Shown: positions 22,757-32,124, counted from the first letter of the stretch. The stretch: DNA of 64,000 bases from Rhodanobacter sp. A1T4 (GCF_014207185.1 NZ_JACHCP010000005.1:1-64000), one strand, 5' to 3'. The notes: generated from the letters alone by a model not told the origin. Program-made: numbers and translations.

Positions 22757-23536
22757 TCACAAGGGTTGCCCGAGCCGAGCCTCAAGCAACGGTCGAAACG
22801 TCCGGCTGACATGAACACGGTGGCCGCTTCGCAAGACGAGATCGAATTCGCCGTGGCTCGCCGGCTCCAAGTGCAGAATGCTGTCGATGTTGACGACGGT
22901 CGAGCGATGCACGCGAACGAAGCGGCGCGGATCGAGCCGTCCGATGAGTTCGCCGAGGGCGGCGCGATGGATGATACGTTCGCTTCCCACATGCAACGCG
23001 ACGTAGACTCCCGCACTTTCGATGCAGTCGATCGATTCAACGCGGATCAGCTCGGTCTTGTCGCGTTCGCGAATCACCACGCGATCGAGAAACGGTTTTT
23101 CCAGGCGATGGTCATCGAGCAGCTTGAGGACGCTCTGACCGACTTCGCGCACGTATTTATCGTCGAGGCGCGCCTTGGCGCGGGAGAAGGCGGCCTCCAT
23201 CCGCTCGTCGCCGTAGGGCTTGAGCACATAGTCGATAGCGGCCGATTCGAAGGCGCGCACAGCATGCTGATCGAAGGCCGTCACAAATATCGTGACGGGC
23301 ATGCGCTCAATGCCAATCGTCTCGATCACGCTCAGGCCGTCGAGCCCCGGCATTTGAACATCTAGAAAAACGACGTCCGGGTTCTCTCGCAGGATGGCTT
23401 CGACAGCGTCGAGCCCGTTCTCGGCTTCCGTTATTTCGCCAATATCCGGATCACCGTCCAATAACTCGCGCAGACGTTGGCGTGCCGGCGGCTCGTCATC
23501 GACGACAAGAACCCGATAAGCATGCAGCTCACTCAT
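22757..23536 (-). CDS. LytTR-family response regulator
   Basis: The 259-residue protein has a receiver domain (VLVVDDEPPARQRLRELL, phospho-acceptor Asp59 in VVFLDVQMPG, Lys in VLKPYG) and a C-terminal LytTR DNA-binding domain (ESIDCIESAGVYVALHVGSE, FVRVHRSTVVNIDSI, LVLRSGHRVHVSRTFRPLL). I start at ATG 23536, which has GAGG nine bases upstream and overlaps the kinase stop by 8 bases. Kinase and regulator form an AlgR/LytR-type pair. Its targets are not visible here. LytTR proteins typically bind paired 9-bp direct repeats near promoters. Confidence 0.92.
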   Translation of the reverse strand: MSELHAYRVLVVDDEPPARQRLRELLDGDPDIGEITEAENGLDAVEAILRENPDVVFLDVQMPGLDGLSVIETIGIERMPVTIFVTAFDQHAVRAFESAAIDYVLKPYGDERMEAAFSRAKARLDDKYVREVGQSVLKLLDDHRLEKPFLDRVVIRERDKTELIRVESIDCIESAGVYVALHVGSERIIHRAALGELIGRLDPRRFVRVHRSTVVNIDSILHLEPASHGEFDLVLRSGHRVHVSRTFRPLLEARLGQPL

Positions 23537-24650
23537 CGCCAAGCACCTCAGCCGTGCGCATGGGTATCAAGATACGAACGCGCGTGCCGCCGCCTTCGCG
23601 CGAACCGATATGGAGACCTGCATCCTGCGCAGGATGGAGCATGGCGATGCGCTCGCGGGTGACGCTTAGCCCTAGCCCAGCCTGATCGTCCGTCCATGTA
23701 TCACCCAGCCCGACGCCATCATCCTCGACGGTGAGGTGCAACACGGCAGCATCGATCGCCGCGCGCACCCAAACGGTACCACCGCCGGGTCGCGGCGCTA
23801 ATCCATGGCGAACCGCGTTCTCGACCAGTGGCTGCAGGATCAGGCTTGGTACCAAAATATGGTGAGCGGAAGCGGGAACATCGACGACGACATGCAAAGT
23901 ATCGCCAAAGCGCGTCTTCTGGATGGCAAGGTAATGGCCGAGGAATTCCAGCTCCTCGCTGAGACGTACCTGCTGCCGGCGTCCGGACTCCAACGAAAGA
24001 CGCAGCAGATCGCCTAACTGCTCGATCATTCCACGCGCAAGCTTGGGCTGACTTCCGACGAGGGAGGAGATGGTATTCAGCGCATTGAAAAGGAAGTGTG
24101 GATCGAGCTGCATCCGCAGGACATTCAAACGCGCCTCGGAAAAATTGCGCTCCAACCGCTCGAGCCTTAGCTGCGAAGCCAGATAGTGCTGGCTGTATTG
24201 CACCGCTTGCCAACCGCCGACCACGAGCAGGTAGACCAGGAGATTCCACAACAATCCCCCCTTCATTGCCTCATGCAGGGGACCGAGGCCGATCGCACCT
24301 GGCCATGCCATCACACCTGCGATCACCTGAAGCAGTGCAGCGATGTAGCTGTAAACCAAGGTGGTCGGAATGCCAATGGCGATATGGGCAGCGAGCCGCG
24401 TTCTCACGTTGTTCACTGCTATGGGCAGGCGTCGATCCACCGCAACAATCACCGGAACCAGCAATCCCCAGGCCCACCAATCCGCCAACGAACCGCGCAG
24501 CACGAACCACCACGCCGCGTTCGACGCAAGACGCGGTACCGCGAAAACGACGCCGACCGCCGTCCAAGCTAGCAGTGAGACAAGCGCTAGACGTAGCTTG
24601 CTAAAGGAGCTGTTTTCCATACGTTGAGTATGGTTCCAAATCGGTAGCAC
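23529..24650 (-). CDS. LytS-type sensor histidine kinase
   Basis: The 373-residue protein starts at a GTG (24650) preceded by AAGGA five bases upstream. It has four hydrophobic segments in the first 150 residues. The His-kinase domain has the phospho-acceptor His in LRMQLDPHFLFNALNTISSL, the N-box in LQPLVENAVRHGL and the ATP lid in VEDDGVGLG ... GLGLSVTRERI. The membrane part has no recognisable extracellular sensor domain, so it probably senses a signal within or at the membrane. The gene overlaps the LytTR regulator and is transcribed with it. Confidence 0.92.
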   Translation of the reverse strand: MLPIWNHTQRMENSSFSKLRLALVSLLAWTAVGVVFAVPRLASNAAWWFVLRGSLADWWAWGLLVPVIVAVDRRLPIAVNNVRTRLAAHIAIGIPTTLVYSYIAALLQVIAGVMAWPGAIGLGPLHEAMKGGLLWNLLVYLLVVGGWQAVQYSQHYLASQLRLERLERNFSEARLNVLRMQLDPHFLFNALNTISSLVGSQPKLARGMIEQLGDLLRLSLESGRRQQVRLSEELEFLGHYLAIQKTRFGDTLHVVVDVPASAHHILVPSLILQPLVENAVRHGLAPRPGGGTVWVRAAIDAAVLHLTVEDDGVGLGDTWTDDQAGLGLSVTRERIAMLHPAQDAGLHIGSREGGGTRVRILIPMRTAEVLGDE

Positions 24651-24743
24651 TGTCGTCCTTACACGTTTAAGCGAGCACCCGTTCGATCGGGAGGGCGCCT
24701 CGATCGAACCGTCGCAACTTGATGGGACGATTGCTTGATCGGT

Positions 24744-25256
24744 TCAGGCGGCCCCGGGATTCGAGGAGTACGTGATGGCAACGATACGCCAGCCATCCAC
24801 CGTCTTGACCAGTTGCCAGGTTTCGTCGCCGCGGTTTTCGACTTTGCCATCGATGACAAAGTCGAAATGAAAATAGACCGAGGCCACCGCACCGTCGCTA
24901 TGAATACGAACGTCGGTATGGCGAGGATCGAGATCCGATTTTGTGCTCGATACAAAGGCGAAAAAATCCCGATAGCTGCTGACGTGGACTTTCTGCGCCG
25001 ATGCGTTCTTCGCCCGCGAGGCGGCGAACGCCTTGTCGGACAGCACGGTCACCCACGTGCTGCCGTGGTCGAGAAAGAGTTCGGAAACGCCTTCGCCGTC
25101 ATGTGTAGCTACGGCATGATGAAAAGTTTCCATAACACGCTGGATGTCTGCCACATCTTGTGGAGCCGTATCAGCGGGGGTCCCAGGTCGATCCATCGCA
25201 GCTACGTTGGAACCGAATAGCAGAAGGATGATCCCGATAAAAATTATCTTTTTCAT
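24744..25256 (-). CDS. Secreted NTF2-like (SnoaL/DUF4440-type) protein
   Basis: The 170-residue product has a signal peptide (MKKIIFIGIILLLFGSNVAA, cut near AMD). A mature domain of about 140 residues follows with the NTF2-like pattern: an N-terminal helix (DVADIQRVMETFHHAVATHD), GEGVSELFLDHGSTWVTV, and a strand-rich end (ASVYFHFDFVIDGKVENRGD, WQLVKTVDGWRIVAITYSS). Such domains bind small molecules or act as adaptor units. No catalytic residues can be assigned. It stands alone upstream of the kinase gene by about 90 bases on the same strand, so joint transcription is possible. Confidence 0.8.
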   Translation of the reverse strand: MKKIIFIGIILLLFGSNVAAMDRPGTPADTAPQDVADIQRVMETFHHAVATHDGEGVSELFLDHGSTWVTVLSDKAFAASRAKNASAQKVHVSSYRDFFAFVSSTKSDLDPRHTDVRIHSDGAVASVYFHFDFVIDGKVENRGDETWQLVKTVDGWRIVAITYSSNPGAA

Positions 25257-25561
25257 AATGCCTCATTATGATAGACGCGCATGGCAATGCGGCAAAAATA
25301 GGTTCTCCTGACGGCGGTGAGGGCGTAAATGTTACGAACTGGCCTAAGGGCGTCTTCAACCGGTCAAGGATAGACACCAAGTGAACGATGAGTGTCACCC
25401 ATCACTTTGAAAGCGATGCTGAGCTTTACGGTGGCTGCAAAAATCCAATAGGCACGTGAATCTTCCGTCTCGACACGCTCTCGATCCGCTTCGCATCATC
25501 TGGCGAGACGCCGGCGGAACACGCCGCTAAGGTGTTCGCACTCAACCTGCAGTAGATACCC
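25257..25561. other. Divergent intergenic region
   Basis: About 305 bases without a gene between the minus-strand NTF2-like gene and the plus-strand ConA-like gene. It presumably holds both promoters; I see no clear boxes. Confidence 0.4.
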
Positions 25562-26722
25562 ATGCAAAAGCGATTCGTTCGTTCAGTCTGCGCACTTGGC
25601 GTTTTTGGCGCTGCATCGGCTTTCGCCTCGACCGCCACTCCCTTGCCGATTCCCTTGGTGGCGGGTAACTGGCTGGCGAGCGGCAATGCGTCGTTTATCG
25701 CTAAGGAGGCGTTCCCGCAAGGCATACTGCAAGTGACCTCCGAGAGCGAGGAAGGCTTTGTTGCGCTGAAAGACCAGCACTTCGATAACGGCACGATCGA
25801 GTTCGACATCAAGCCCGTTGGCGAAGAAATGCCGGGCATTCGTTTTCACCAGAACGACGGCGACACTGCCGACATGCTGTATATCCGGGTCAGTCCCGAC
25901 TGCCCCGCATCCCAGGACTGCCTGCAGTACGTCCCTATCATCAAAGGCCGTGTGCTGTGGGACGTCTATCCGCAGTATCAAGCGTCGGCGCCCTTTCGCG
26001 AAAACGAATGGAATCACATTCGCCTCGTTATTTCAGGCAAGCGGATGAACGTATACGTGAATGGACGAACGGAACCATCGTTACGCGTTGCGCATCTGGA
26101 AGGCGAAGCGAGTACCGGAACCATCGCGTTCGAGGGCACCGCCTACTACGCCAACCTTACGCTTGCGCCCGGCGTGACTGATGGCCTGGCCCCCAAAGCT
26201 CCAGTTGACCTTGCCGCAGGCGATCGTCGTTACCTCGTTCGGTGGCAAGACATCGAACCCGTATCGATGGACACCACGGACCATCTAAGCCTGTCGAACA
26301 TGCCATCGTCCGGCTCGCGTTGGTCGCCTGTCACGGCTGACTACGGCGGCCTTATCAATTTGAGCCGATTTCACGCGCCAACGCCGAAACACGCGCCTCC
26401 GCAAGTGATCTGGCTTCGCACCACGGTGCAGTCCGATCGCGAACAGGTTCGGCACGTGGCCGTAGGCTGGCTGCGTGAGATTTGGGTGTTCGCCGACGGC
26501 AAACCCGTATTTTCCGGCAAGAACCTCTACAACGTAAAAGGCGGTCGAAAAGCGCCCGATGGTCGCCTATCACTGGAGAACGACGGCTTCGATCTTCCTC
26601 TGCACAAAGGCACGAACGACATCGTCGTCGCCATCGACGGCAATACGCCTGACATGAGAGGACGTTACGGCTGGGGTTTCATGATGCGGATGGATCGCGC
26701 TGAAGGGATCGCTGAGAAATAG
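25562..26722 (+). CDS. Secreted protein with a concanavalin/LamG-like domain
   Basis: The 386-residue protein has a signal peptide (MQKRFVRSVCALGVFGAASA, cut near AFAS). Residues about 30-205 form a beta-sandwich of the LamG/DUF1080 kind: DNGTIEFDIKPVGEEMPGIR, ADMLYIRVSPD, ENEWNHIRLVISGKRMNVYV and NGRTEPSLRV. Residues about 225-386 form a second beta-rich domain (VIWLRTTVQSDREQVRHVAV, EIWVFADGKPVFSGKNLYN), similar to galactose-binding-like modules. Such proteins bind or, in some DUF1080 cases, cleave glycans, but no catalytic residues are evident. It is likely periplasmic. The YceI gene follows 150 bases downstream on the same strand. Confidence 0.8.
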   Translation: MQKRFVRSVCALGVFGAASAFASTATPLPIPLVAGNWLASGNASFIAKEAFPQGILQVTSESEEGFVALKDQHFDNGTIEFDIKPVGEEMPGIRFHQNDGDTADMLYIRVSPDCPASQDCLQYVPIIKGRVLWDVYPQYQASAPFRENEWNHIRLVISGKRMNVYVNGRTEPSLRVAHLEGEASTGTIAFEGTAYYANLTLAPGVTDGLAPKAPVDLAAGDRRYLVRWQDIEPVSMDTTDHLSLSNMPSSGSRWSPVTADYGGLINLSRFHAPTPKHAPPQVIWLRTTVQSDREQVRHVAVGWLREIWVFADGKPVFSGKNLYNVKGGRKAPDGRLSLENDGFDLPLHKGTNDIVVAIDGNTPDMRGRYGWGFMMRMDRAEGIAEK

Positions 26723-26871
26723 CGTCGAGGCTTCGCCAGGTCCGTTCGGGATCTATCGATGGTTGCAGCGAACTTCGCAACTTAAATAGTTAAGCACGCC
26801 ATCCAACGGGGCGACATTCGTCGCCCTCGATCAGGGGTGGCTTCGGTCGCGCCAAGTCAAAGGAAATTACA

Positions 26872-27531
26872 ATGCCTGTTGTTAACGTAAAACTGGTGAC
26901 GATGCGAAACGCCGCCTTCGCTGCACTGCTGGTTGCGGCCCCAATCGCTATGGCCACTCAAAGGGATCGAAGCTCGGCGGAAGATGTAACCGCCGCAACC
27001 CAATATAAGTCCTTGAACGTTTCAACGAACCCGAAGGTCGTGGCGGCGGGTGAATACAAACTCGACCCGCACCACACTTCGGTGACCGCAAAACTTGTCC
27101 ACATGGGCTTGTCTCACTACACGCTTCGCTTTGACGCTGTATCAGGTCGATTTGCATTCGACCCGCATCATGCAGCCGCGTCAGATGTCGAGATATCCAT
27201 AGATCCGAAATCAGTCGATACCGGCGACCAGGTATTCGATAAAAAAATAGCGAGCAAATATTTCGAGACGGATAAATACCCATCTCTTACGTTCAACTCG
27301 GCGACGGTAAAAATTGTCGGCAACCATATTCTGGTTGATGGAGTTTTAGATTTTCACGGCGTAAAAAAACCGGTAGCTCTAAATGTCACTCACCTTGGAT
27401 TTGCTCAATCACGCATGGGCTTTTCTGGCGAGGCTACGTTCAAGAGGTCAGAGTTTGGTGTCGGAGAATGGATCCCGTTAGAAGCTGACGAAGTCACTAT
27501 TCTCGTTGAAGCCGAATTCGTGAAGACATGA
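26872..27531 (+). CDS. YceI-family periplasmic protein
   Basis: The 219-residue product starts at ATG 26872 with AAAGGAA upstream. It has a signal peptide (hydrophobic AAFAALLVAAPIAMA, after a slightly long n-region) and a lipocalin-like YceI domain: YKLDPHHTSVTAKLVHMGLS, VSGRFAFDP, FDKKIASKYFETDKYPSLTF, GVLDFHGVKKPVALNV and KRSEFGVGEWIPLEADEVTI. YceI proteins bind isoprenoid-like lipids such as ubiquinone precursors in the periplasm. Domain and length match the family well. Confidence 0.92.
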   Translation: MPVVNVKLVTMRNAAFAALLVAAPIAMATQRDRSSAEDVTAATQYKSLNVSTNPKVVAAGEYKLDPHHTSVTAKLVHMGLSHYTLRFDAVSGRFAFDPHHAAASDVEISIDPKSVDTGDQVFDKKIASKYFETDKYPSLTFNSATVKIVGNHILVDGVLDFHGVKKPVALNVTHLGFAQSRMGFSGEATFKRSEFGVGEWIPLEADEVTILVEAEFVKT

Positions 27532-27878
27532 AGAGGAACCGCCGTGGTGCTGGTGCTGAACGACATCATTTAACGTCGATCTGGTGATTGGACGAGCGGC
27601 AATGCGGTGAAGCTCCGTACACACCGCCGTCTCGCGCACGCGCCTGCGCTCAACCCCAACCTCAGCAGCAACCAGCAATCCTTTTCGCCGGTGCCGAAAT
27701 CTCGCCAGAGGATGCCAGTCACCCTTGGCCGACGACATATCGTTCGGATGGTTTTTCCCTCAAAAAATGGTGTCCCACGTAGTGGGTGCACATGCCAGTC
27801 GTCGCTTGCCAGATCCTACCGCCGCCTGATGAGGCGAGTGGAAATATGTCGGCAGAAATTGAAGGCCGGGAGACCGAG
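27532..27878. other. Gene-poor stretch
   Basis: I see no convincing gene in these 347 bases. Open frames on both strands have low-complexity, proline- or arginine-rich translations and no ribosome binding sites. Confidence 0.35.
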
Positions 27879-28190
27879 ATGAAAAGACTATTCGCTAGAA
27901 ACTTCACCCACTTACTTTGCGCCGTTGCATGTGGTGGGGCTGGACTCTTTCTATCGGGGAGTGTCGCGGCGCAGGTGGCACCTGCCCTCTCATGCGCTAC
28001 CCGGATCCACGTGGGTTCGCGCTATCACGTAATCTCACTCCCTTTCGGCCACACGCAACAACCGTCGGCGGTCCACTTTGGGTCGACCAGCGCCTTCCGT
28101 CGGATAGTCAACTGGTTGGCAATGCTGGTCAGGCTGTGCGGTGTAACTTGCCAGCCTCACGAAAGGGCCTGCTTCAGGGCTGGGAATTGA
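27879..28190 (+). CDS. Small secreted protein carrying the dispersed repeat (103 aa)
   Basis: From ATG 27879, with GGGAGA upstream, the product begins with a good signal peptide (MKRLFARNFTHLLCAVACGG ... SGSVAAQ, cut near residue 32). The mature part contains RYHVISLPFGHTQQPSAVHF, encoded by the repeat shared with 3446-3524, then a cysteine-containing tail. It is not certain that the downstream part is a real protein. The signal peptide may have been joined to a mobile repeat, leaving a short orphan. I recognise no family. Confidence 0.4.
   Translation: MKRLFARNFTHLLCAVACGGAGLFLSGSVAAQVAPALSCATRIHVGSRYHVISLPFGHTQQPSAVHFGSTSAFRRIVNWLAMLVRLCGVTCQPHERACFRAGN
28004..28083. repeat. Diverged 80-bp repeat, copy B
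   Basis: This segment pairs with 3446-3524. Both share the blocks GCGCTATC, CGTAATCTCACT and AACCGTCGGCGGTCCACTTT in the same order and spacing on the same strand. It lies inside the reading frame of the small secreted protein, and the translated repeat is conserved in sequence as well as the DNA. Confidence 0.6.
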
Positions 28191-28405
28191 CTCAGCCGAG
28201 CCGCCCTTACCGTTGTCTGCCTGCTGAGGTGGCCAAACTATGCTTTACAGGCGCGGCCAATCTATGGTTTCCCGCACAGCCGTTTTGCCCGGATATATAC
28301 TCCGGTTTGAGGACCCGTCAGTCCCTACTCCAGTCCCTGAATTTAATGAAATAAGTCATTCGCGATGCTGCTCATCGGCCGCGGTGCACGCTCCAAGGCC
28401 TTGTC

Positions 28406-29953
28406 GTGATTAAGCCTGTCATCTGGTCTATTGCCGGTACCGACAGCGGCGGTGGTGCGGGTTTGGCCGCAGATCAACGAGCAGCCGATAGCTTTGGCGT
28501 ACATCTTTGCAGCGTCGTCACATCGGTCACGGCGCAGAACTCGCAAAGCGTGGCGCGAATCCACGCACTACCAGTCGACGTGATTGATGCGCAGATGGAA
28601 GCGCTTAATGGAGACATGCCACCAGCTGTAATAAAAACAGGTCTATTTGGCGGAATAGAGCAGATTCGAACAGTCGCACGATGGATTGATCGTTTGCGTG
28701 CCGTCAGACCGTTGGCCTTGGTGGTCGATCCCGTGCTGGGTTCAAGTAGCGGTGCATCGTTTGTCGACGACGAGACGATAACGGCGTACCGGGATTTGTT
28801 ATTACCGCGTGCGACGCTCATTACGCCAAATCGTAGCGAAGCCCGGCGGCTGCTTGGTCAAGCCGATAACGATGAACTTGACGTCCCTGCCCTGGCTGCT
28901 GCCCTGCGCGCGTGTGGCGTTCAAGGGATCTGCATTACCGGCGGCGACGAGAACTCTGAGCTGGCGCTCGATTGGATAGATACAGCCGATGCAGTCGGGT
29001 GGCTCGCCTTGCCGCGTATCTATACGGCGAACAACCATGGGACGGGCTGTACTTTCGCCACAAGTGCTGCCGCATCTCTGGCGCACGGATTCGCGCTGGC
29101 AGATGCACTCGTATTGGCCAAGATGGCCACCGCACAAGCGCTGCGGCATGGGTACCGTGCCGGCTCGGGTGCTGGTCCGGTACAGGCAAATACCGACTTC
29201 GTTTCAGACCCGACGCTGATGCCGCAACTCTCGTGGAGCGCTCGCCAAAGTTTCGTTTCGTTCCACAGACCGGAGATCATTCGTTCTGCCATCGGTCTCT
29301 ATGCGATCACCGACCGTGCATCGCGTATTCCCGATCTTTTGAGCAGTGGCGTTCGCACGTTACAGCTGCGCATCAAGCGGGAAGAAGGATTGCCCGATAG
29401 TTTGCTGCGCGAAGAAGTTCGTACGGCGATTAGGCTCTGCGCTTCAGCCGGCATAGCGTTTTTTATCAACGACCATCGAAAACTCGCCAGCGAGGAAAAT
29501 GCTCCCGGTCTGCACCTTGGCCAGGAAGACCTTCTTGCCATGAGCGACAACGAACGCGATGCCCTTCGCGAATCCGGAGGACTGGCACTAGGCATCAGCT
29601 CACATAGCCTGTGGGAACTGGCGCGAGCGCGTAGTCTGGGACCGCGATACGTGGCGTGCGGGCCGATCTGGCCTACGACAACCAAGAACATGCCCTGGCG
29701 CCCTCAGGGCCTGGATAGGCTCCGCTGGTGGTGCCGGATGGCAGGTGCTCCCGTTGTCGCGATTGGCGGCATACTCGAACCCGCTCAAGCGGCTGCCGCC
29801 GTTAACAGCGGTGCCGATGGCGTGTGTGTATTGCGCGGTTTGGGGGCTGACCCGACCAAGACCGTTCCAGCGTTTTTGCAGGCTATGGAAGCAGCCAGGC
29901 GACCTGATGATCACGTCGATGATCAGATCAGCTTGCTCACATTAATGAGCTAA
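28406..29953 (+). CDS. thiDE: Bifunctional hydroxymethylpyrimidine (phosphate) kinase / thiamine-phosphate synthase (ThiD-ThiE fusion)
   Basis: The 515-residue protein joins two thiamine enzymes. Residues 1-265 are ThiD, which phosphorylates HMP and HMP-P: AGTDSGGGAGLAAD at 10-23 and NNHGTGCTFATS with the catalytic Cys215. Residues 295-500 are ThiE, which couples HMP-PP to thiazole phosphate: GLYAITD, TLQLRIKR, FFINDHRKLA, GLHLGQEDL, GISSHS, CGPIWPTTTK at 418-427 and VVAIGGI. The fusion is known in xanthomonads. The start is a GTG at 28406; no TPP riboswitch is visible upstream. The gene converges on thiG, overlapping it by four bases. Confidence 0.93.
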   Translation: MIKPVIWSIAGTDSGGGAGLAADQRAADSFGVHLCSVVTSVTAQNSQSVARIHALPVDVIDAQMEALNGDMPPAVIKTGLFGGIEQIRTVARWIDRLRAVRPLALVVDPVLGSSSGASFVDDETITAYRDLLLPRATLITPNRSEARRLLGQADNDELDVPALAAALRACGVQGICITGGDENSELALDWIDTADAVGWLALPRIYTANNHGTGCTFATSAAASLAHGFALADALVLAKMATAQALRHGYRAGSGAGPVQANTDFVSDPTLMPQLSWSARQSFVSFHRPEIIRSAIGLYAITDRASRIPDLLSSGVRTLQLRIKREEGLPDSLLREEVRTAIRLCASAGIAFFINDHRKLASEENAPGLHLGQEDLLAMSDNERDALRESGGLALGISSHSLWELARARSLGPRYVACGPIWPTTTKNMPWRPQGLDRLRWWCRMAGAPVVAIGGILEPAQAAAAVNSGADGVCVLRGLGADPTKTVPAFLQAMEAARRPDDHVDDQISLLTLMS

Positions 29954-30762
29954 GAAATGCGCGGACCTAGTGCGTAATTACCCGTGGGCGTGCTGGGTAC
30001 CGCGAAATCCTGTCGAGCCATGGCACCCGCTTTCCATGCGACGCGACCCGCTAAAACCGCCAGCCTGAAAGCTTCTGCCATGGCAACCGGATCGCCCGCG
30101 TGTGCGACTGCACTGTTAAGCAGCACGGCGTCGTAACCCATCTCCAACGCAAGCGCCGCATGCGACGGCGCACCGATGCCTGCATCAACTATGAGAGTTG
30201 CATCGGGAAGTCGTTCACGCAATGTGCGAAGCGCCCAAGGATTCAGCAGCCCCTGGCCCGATCCGATGGGCGCTCCCCACGGCATTAACACCGGACAGCC
30301 CGCATCGAGTAAGCGGCGGCATCCGACGAGATCATCCGTGCAATAAGGCCAGACGACAAAGCCGTCAGCGACCAGCGTTCTTGCCGCGTCAAGAAGCTCA
30401 CTAGGATCTGGCTGAAGTGTGTAGTCGTCGCCCACGACCTCCAGCTTGATCCAATCCGTTCCGTAGAGTTCACGTGCCATATGCGCCAGTTGCACAGCTT
30501 CACGCGCAGTCCGGCACCCGGCCGTATTTGGCAACAATCGGGCCCCTACCGCGAGCGCTGCCTGATGGATTGCATCGACGAACCCGTTGTCTGCTCCACC
30601 AGCGAACGCGCGCTTCAGGCCTACCGTAACGACCGCAGGCCGCGCCGCGTGAATCGACTCCATCAACACCCTGGGAGATGGATAACCTGCCGAACCAAGC
30701 AAGAATCTACTTGCCAATTCCACGCCCGCGACGCGCCACGTATTTTGGCCGTCCATAATCAT
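29950..30762 (-). CDS. thiG: Thiazole synthase
   Basis: ThiG builds the thiazole phosphate carboxylate from deoxyxylulose 5-phosphate, dehydroglycine and ThiS-thiocarboxylate. The 270-residue protein has VTVGLKRA, LPNTAGCRTAREAVQLAHMA, WIKLEVVGDDYTLQPDPSEL with the Schiff-base Lys, LMPWGAPIGSGQGL and VDAGIGAPSHAALALEMGYD, all in family order. The ATG at 30762 overlaps the ThiS stop as ATGA. A second ATG at 30756 is better spaced from the GGGGGA motif and may be the real start. Dehydroglycine would be supplied by the ThiO oxidase encoded in the same operon. Confidence 0.95.
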   Translation of the reverse strand: MIMDGQNTWRVAGVELASRFLLGSAGYPSPRVLMESIHAARPAVVTVGLKRAFAGGADNGFVDAIHQAALAVGARLLPNTAGCRTAREAVQLAHMARELYGTDWIKLEVVGDDYTLQPDPSELLDAARTLVADGFVVWPYCTDDLVGCRRLLDAGCPVLMPWGAPIGSGQGLLNPWALRTLRERLPDATLIVDAGIGAPSHAALALEMGYDAVLLNSAVAHAGDPVAMAEAFRLAVLAGRVAWKAGAMARQDFAVPSTPTGNYALGPRIS

Positions 30763-30977
30763 CCCCCGACCATCGGCGCGAAAAACACGACAACATCGCC
30801 TTGACCGAGCATGCACGCTTGGCGCATGTGCCTTGCTACAAAAGAACCGTTGATCGCCGTTGCCACGGATATCGGGTCGTACCCCCGTTCTGCCACGACA
30901 GTAGCCAAGGTTGTGCCCAGCGGAAACGTCCGGATCTCTCCGTTCAGTTCGATTGCCACCTGCGATGTTTCATCCAT
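30759..30977 (-). CDS. thiS: Sulfur carrier protein ThiS
   Basis: A 72-residue ubiquitin-like protein beginning MDETSQVAIELNGEIRTFPL and ending in VVFFAPMVGG. The C-terminal Gly-Gly is adenylated and thiocarboxylated to carry sulfur to ThiG. It sits between thiO (8-base overlap) and thiG (ATGA overlap), the usual place. No thiF-type adenylating enzyme is encoded in this window, so activation must come from elsewhere in the genome, possibly by a MoeB-like protein. Confidence 0.93.
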   Translation of the reverse strand: MDETSQVAIELNGEIRTFPLGTTLATVVAERGYDPISVATAINGSFVARHMRQACMLGQGDVVVFFAPMVGG

Positions 30978-32124
30978 GCGAAGCCTCCGTAACTGGAGAG
31001 ACCGGCGGGATATCCAATCTCGAAAACGTCGGCAACTTCGCGCGCACAAGCGCACTTTCCACGAGGGCAGGCGCCAACATCCATCCGTGACGAAAAAGAC
31101 CGTTGATCCGGATCAGACCCGATTCGACAATGATTCGTGGCGCATTGTCGGGAAACGCAGGACGCAAATTGCGATCAAGACGATCGATGCGTGCCTCGGC
31201 CAAGGCTGGCATCACGCTATAGGCTGCCCCCATAAGTTCCATTGCACTACGCACAGATACCCCCGATCGATCTTCAGTTTCAATCTCACTCGCCCCTACG
31301 AAAAGCCGGTCGGCACTGTGAGGTACCAAATAAACGCTATGCCGTGGGTGCAAGAGTCTGACCGGACGAGTCAACCCGTGCCCCGACGCGTGCAGCCACA
31401 CCGTTTCACCACGAACGCCTCGCAGCTGCCCAACGTCAATGTTGCTTTCAGTTGAATTTTCAATCGTTCGCGCACCCAGCCCCCGCACATCGAAGACCAC
31501 ATCAAATGACCTGGATCTGCCGGTCGTTTCCCGCAGGCATCCGGGTTCCACATGCTCGATCGGTGCATTCCAATGCCAGCATACGGTTGGATGCGCGTCG
31601 GCATACAGCAATCGCATGGTCACCGCTGGCTGGATCTGTGCCTCACCATCGAGTCGCCACGCATGACCCGTCCACTGGAGGACAGGTTCAAGAGCCGACA
31701 ATGTTTTGGCATCCAGGACCTCGGGTGCTGGCCAGTCCGATGAGACAAGGAGCGAACGTGACAAAAGGCGATGCGTGGCGCTTGTGTCACCACGATGGGC
31801 AAGCAATAAACTCGCACGTCGCACGAAGCAGCCCTTCGCGAAAACGCCACTGAGTTCGTTGTCGACTGGCAGAAGCGCCGTAATTTTCTCCCACAGCTGT
31901 ATTGATCGCCAACCCAAGGTCACGACAACGGGGTCAGCTCGATCCAGCTCGGCGAGCGGACTCAACATGCCAGCGGAGCTGAAAGCGGCCGCACCCCGTC
32001 CGTCGTAGGCAGGATGCGGCCCCGATGCAGCGTCAAACACATGAACCTCATAGTCCGAGTGGCCAAGATGCCAGGCGATCAACCGCCCAAGCAACCCGGC
32101 ACCGGCGATGCCCACCGTCGCCAT
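30970..32124 (-). CDS. thiO: Glycine oxidase ThiO (FAD-dependent)
   Basis: The 384-residue protein of the DAO family starts at ATG 32124, one base after the thiC stop. It has the FAD-binding GIAGAGLLGRLIAWHL near residue 5, GAAAFSSAGMLSPLAELDRA (the flavin-contacting stretch), VFDVRGLGA and the C-terminal INGLFRHGWMLAPALVE typical of ThiO. It oxidises glycine to dehydroglycine for thiazole formation under aerobic conditions, in place of the anaerobic tyrosine lyase ThiH. Position between thiC and thiS supports the call over other amino-acid oxidases. Confidence 0.92.
   Translation of the reverse strand: MATVGIAGAGLLGRLIAWHLGHSDYEVHVFDAASGPHPAYDGRGAAAFSSAGMLSPLAELDRADPVVVTLGWRSIQLWEKITALLPVDNELSGVFAKGCFVRRASLLLAHRGDTSATHRLLSRSLLVSSDWPAPEVLDAKTLSALEPVLQWTGHAWRLDGEAQIQPAVTMRLLYADAHPTVCWHWNAPIEHVEPGCLRETTGRSRSFDVVFDVRGLGARTIENSTESNIDVGQLRGVRGETVWLHASGHGLTRPVRLLHPRHSVYLVPHSADRLFVGASEIETEDRSGVSVRSAMELMGAAYSVMPALAEARIDRLDRNLRPAFPDNAPRIIVESGLIRINGLFRHGWMLAPALVESALVRAKLPTFSRLDIPPVSPVTEASHG

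Noticed and set aside
27532-27878. Open frames on both strands between the YceI gene and the small secreted protein
   Set aside because: Arg/Pro-rich translations with no ribosome binding site and no family pattern.
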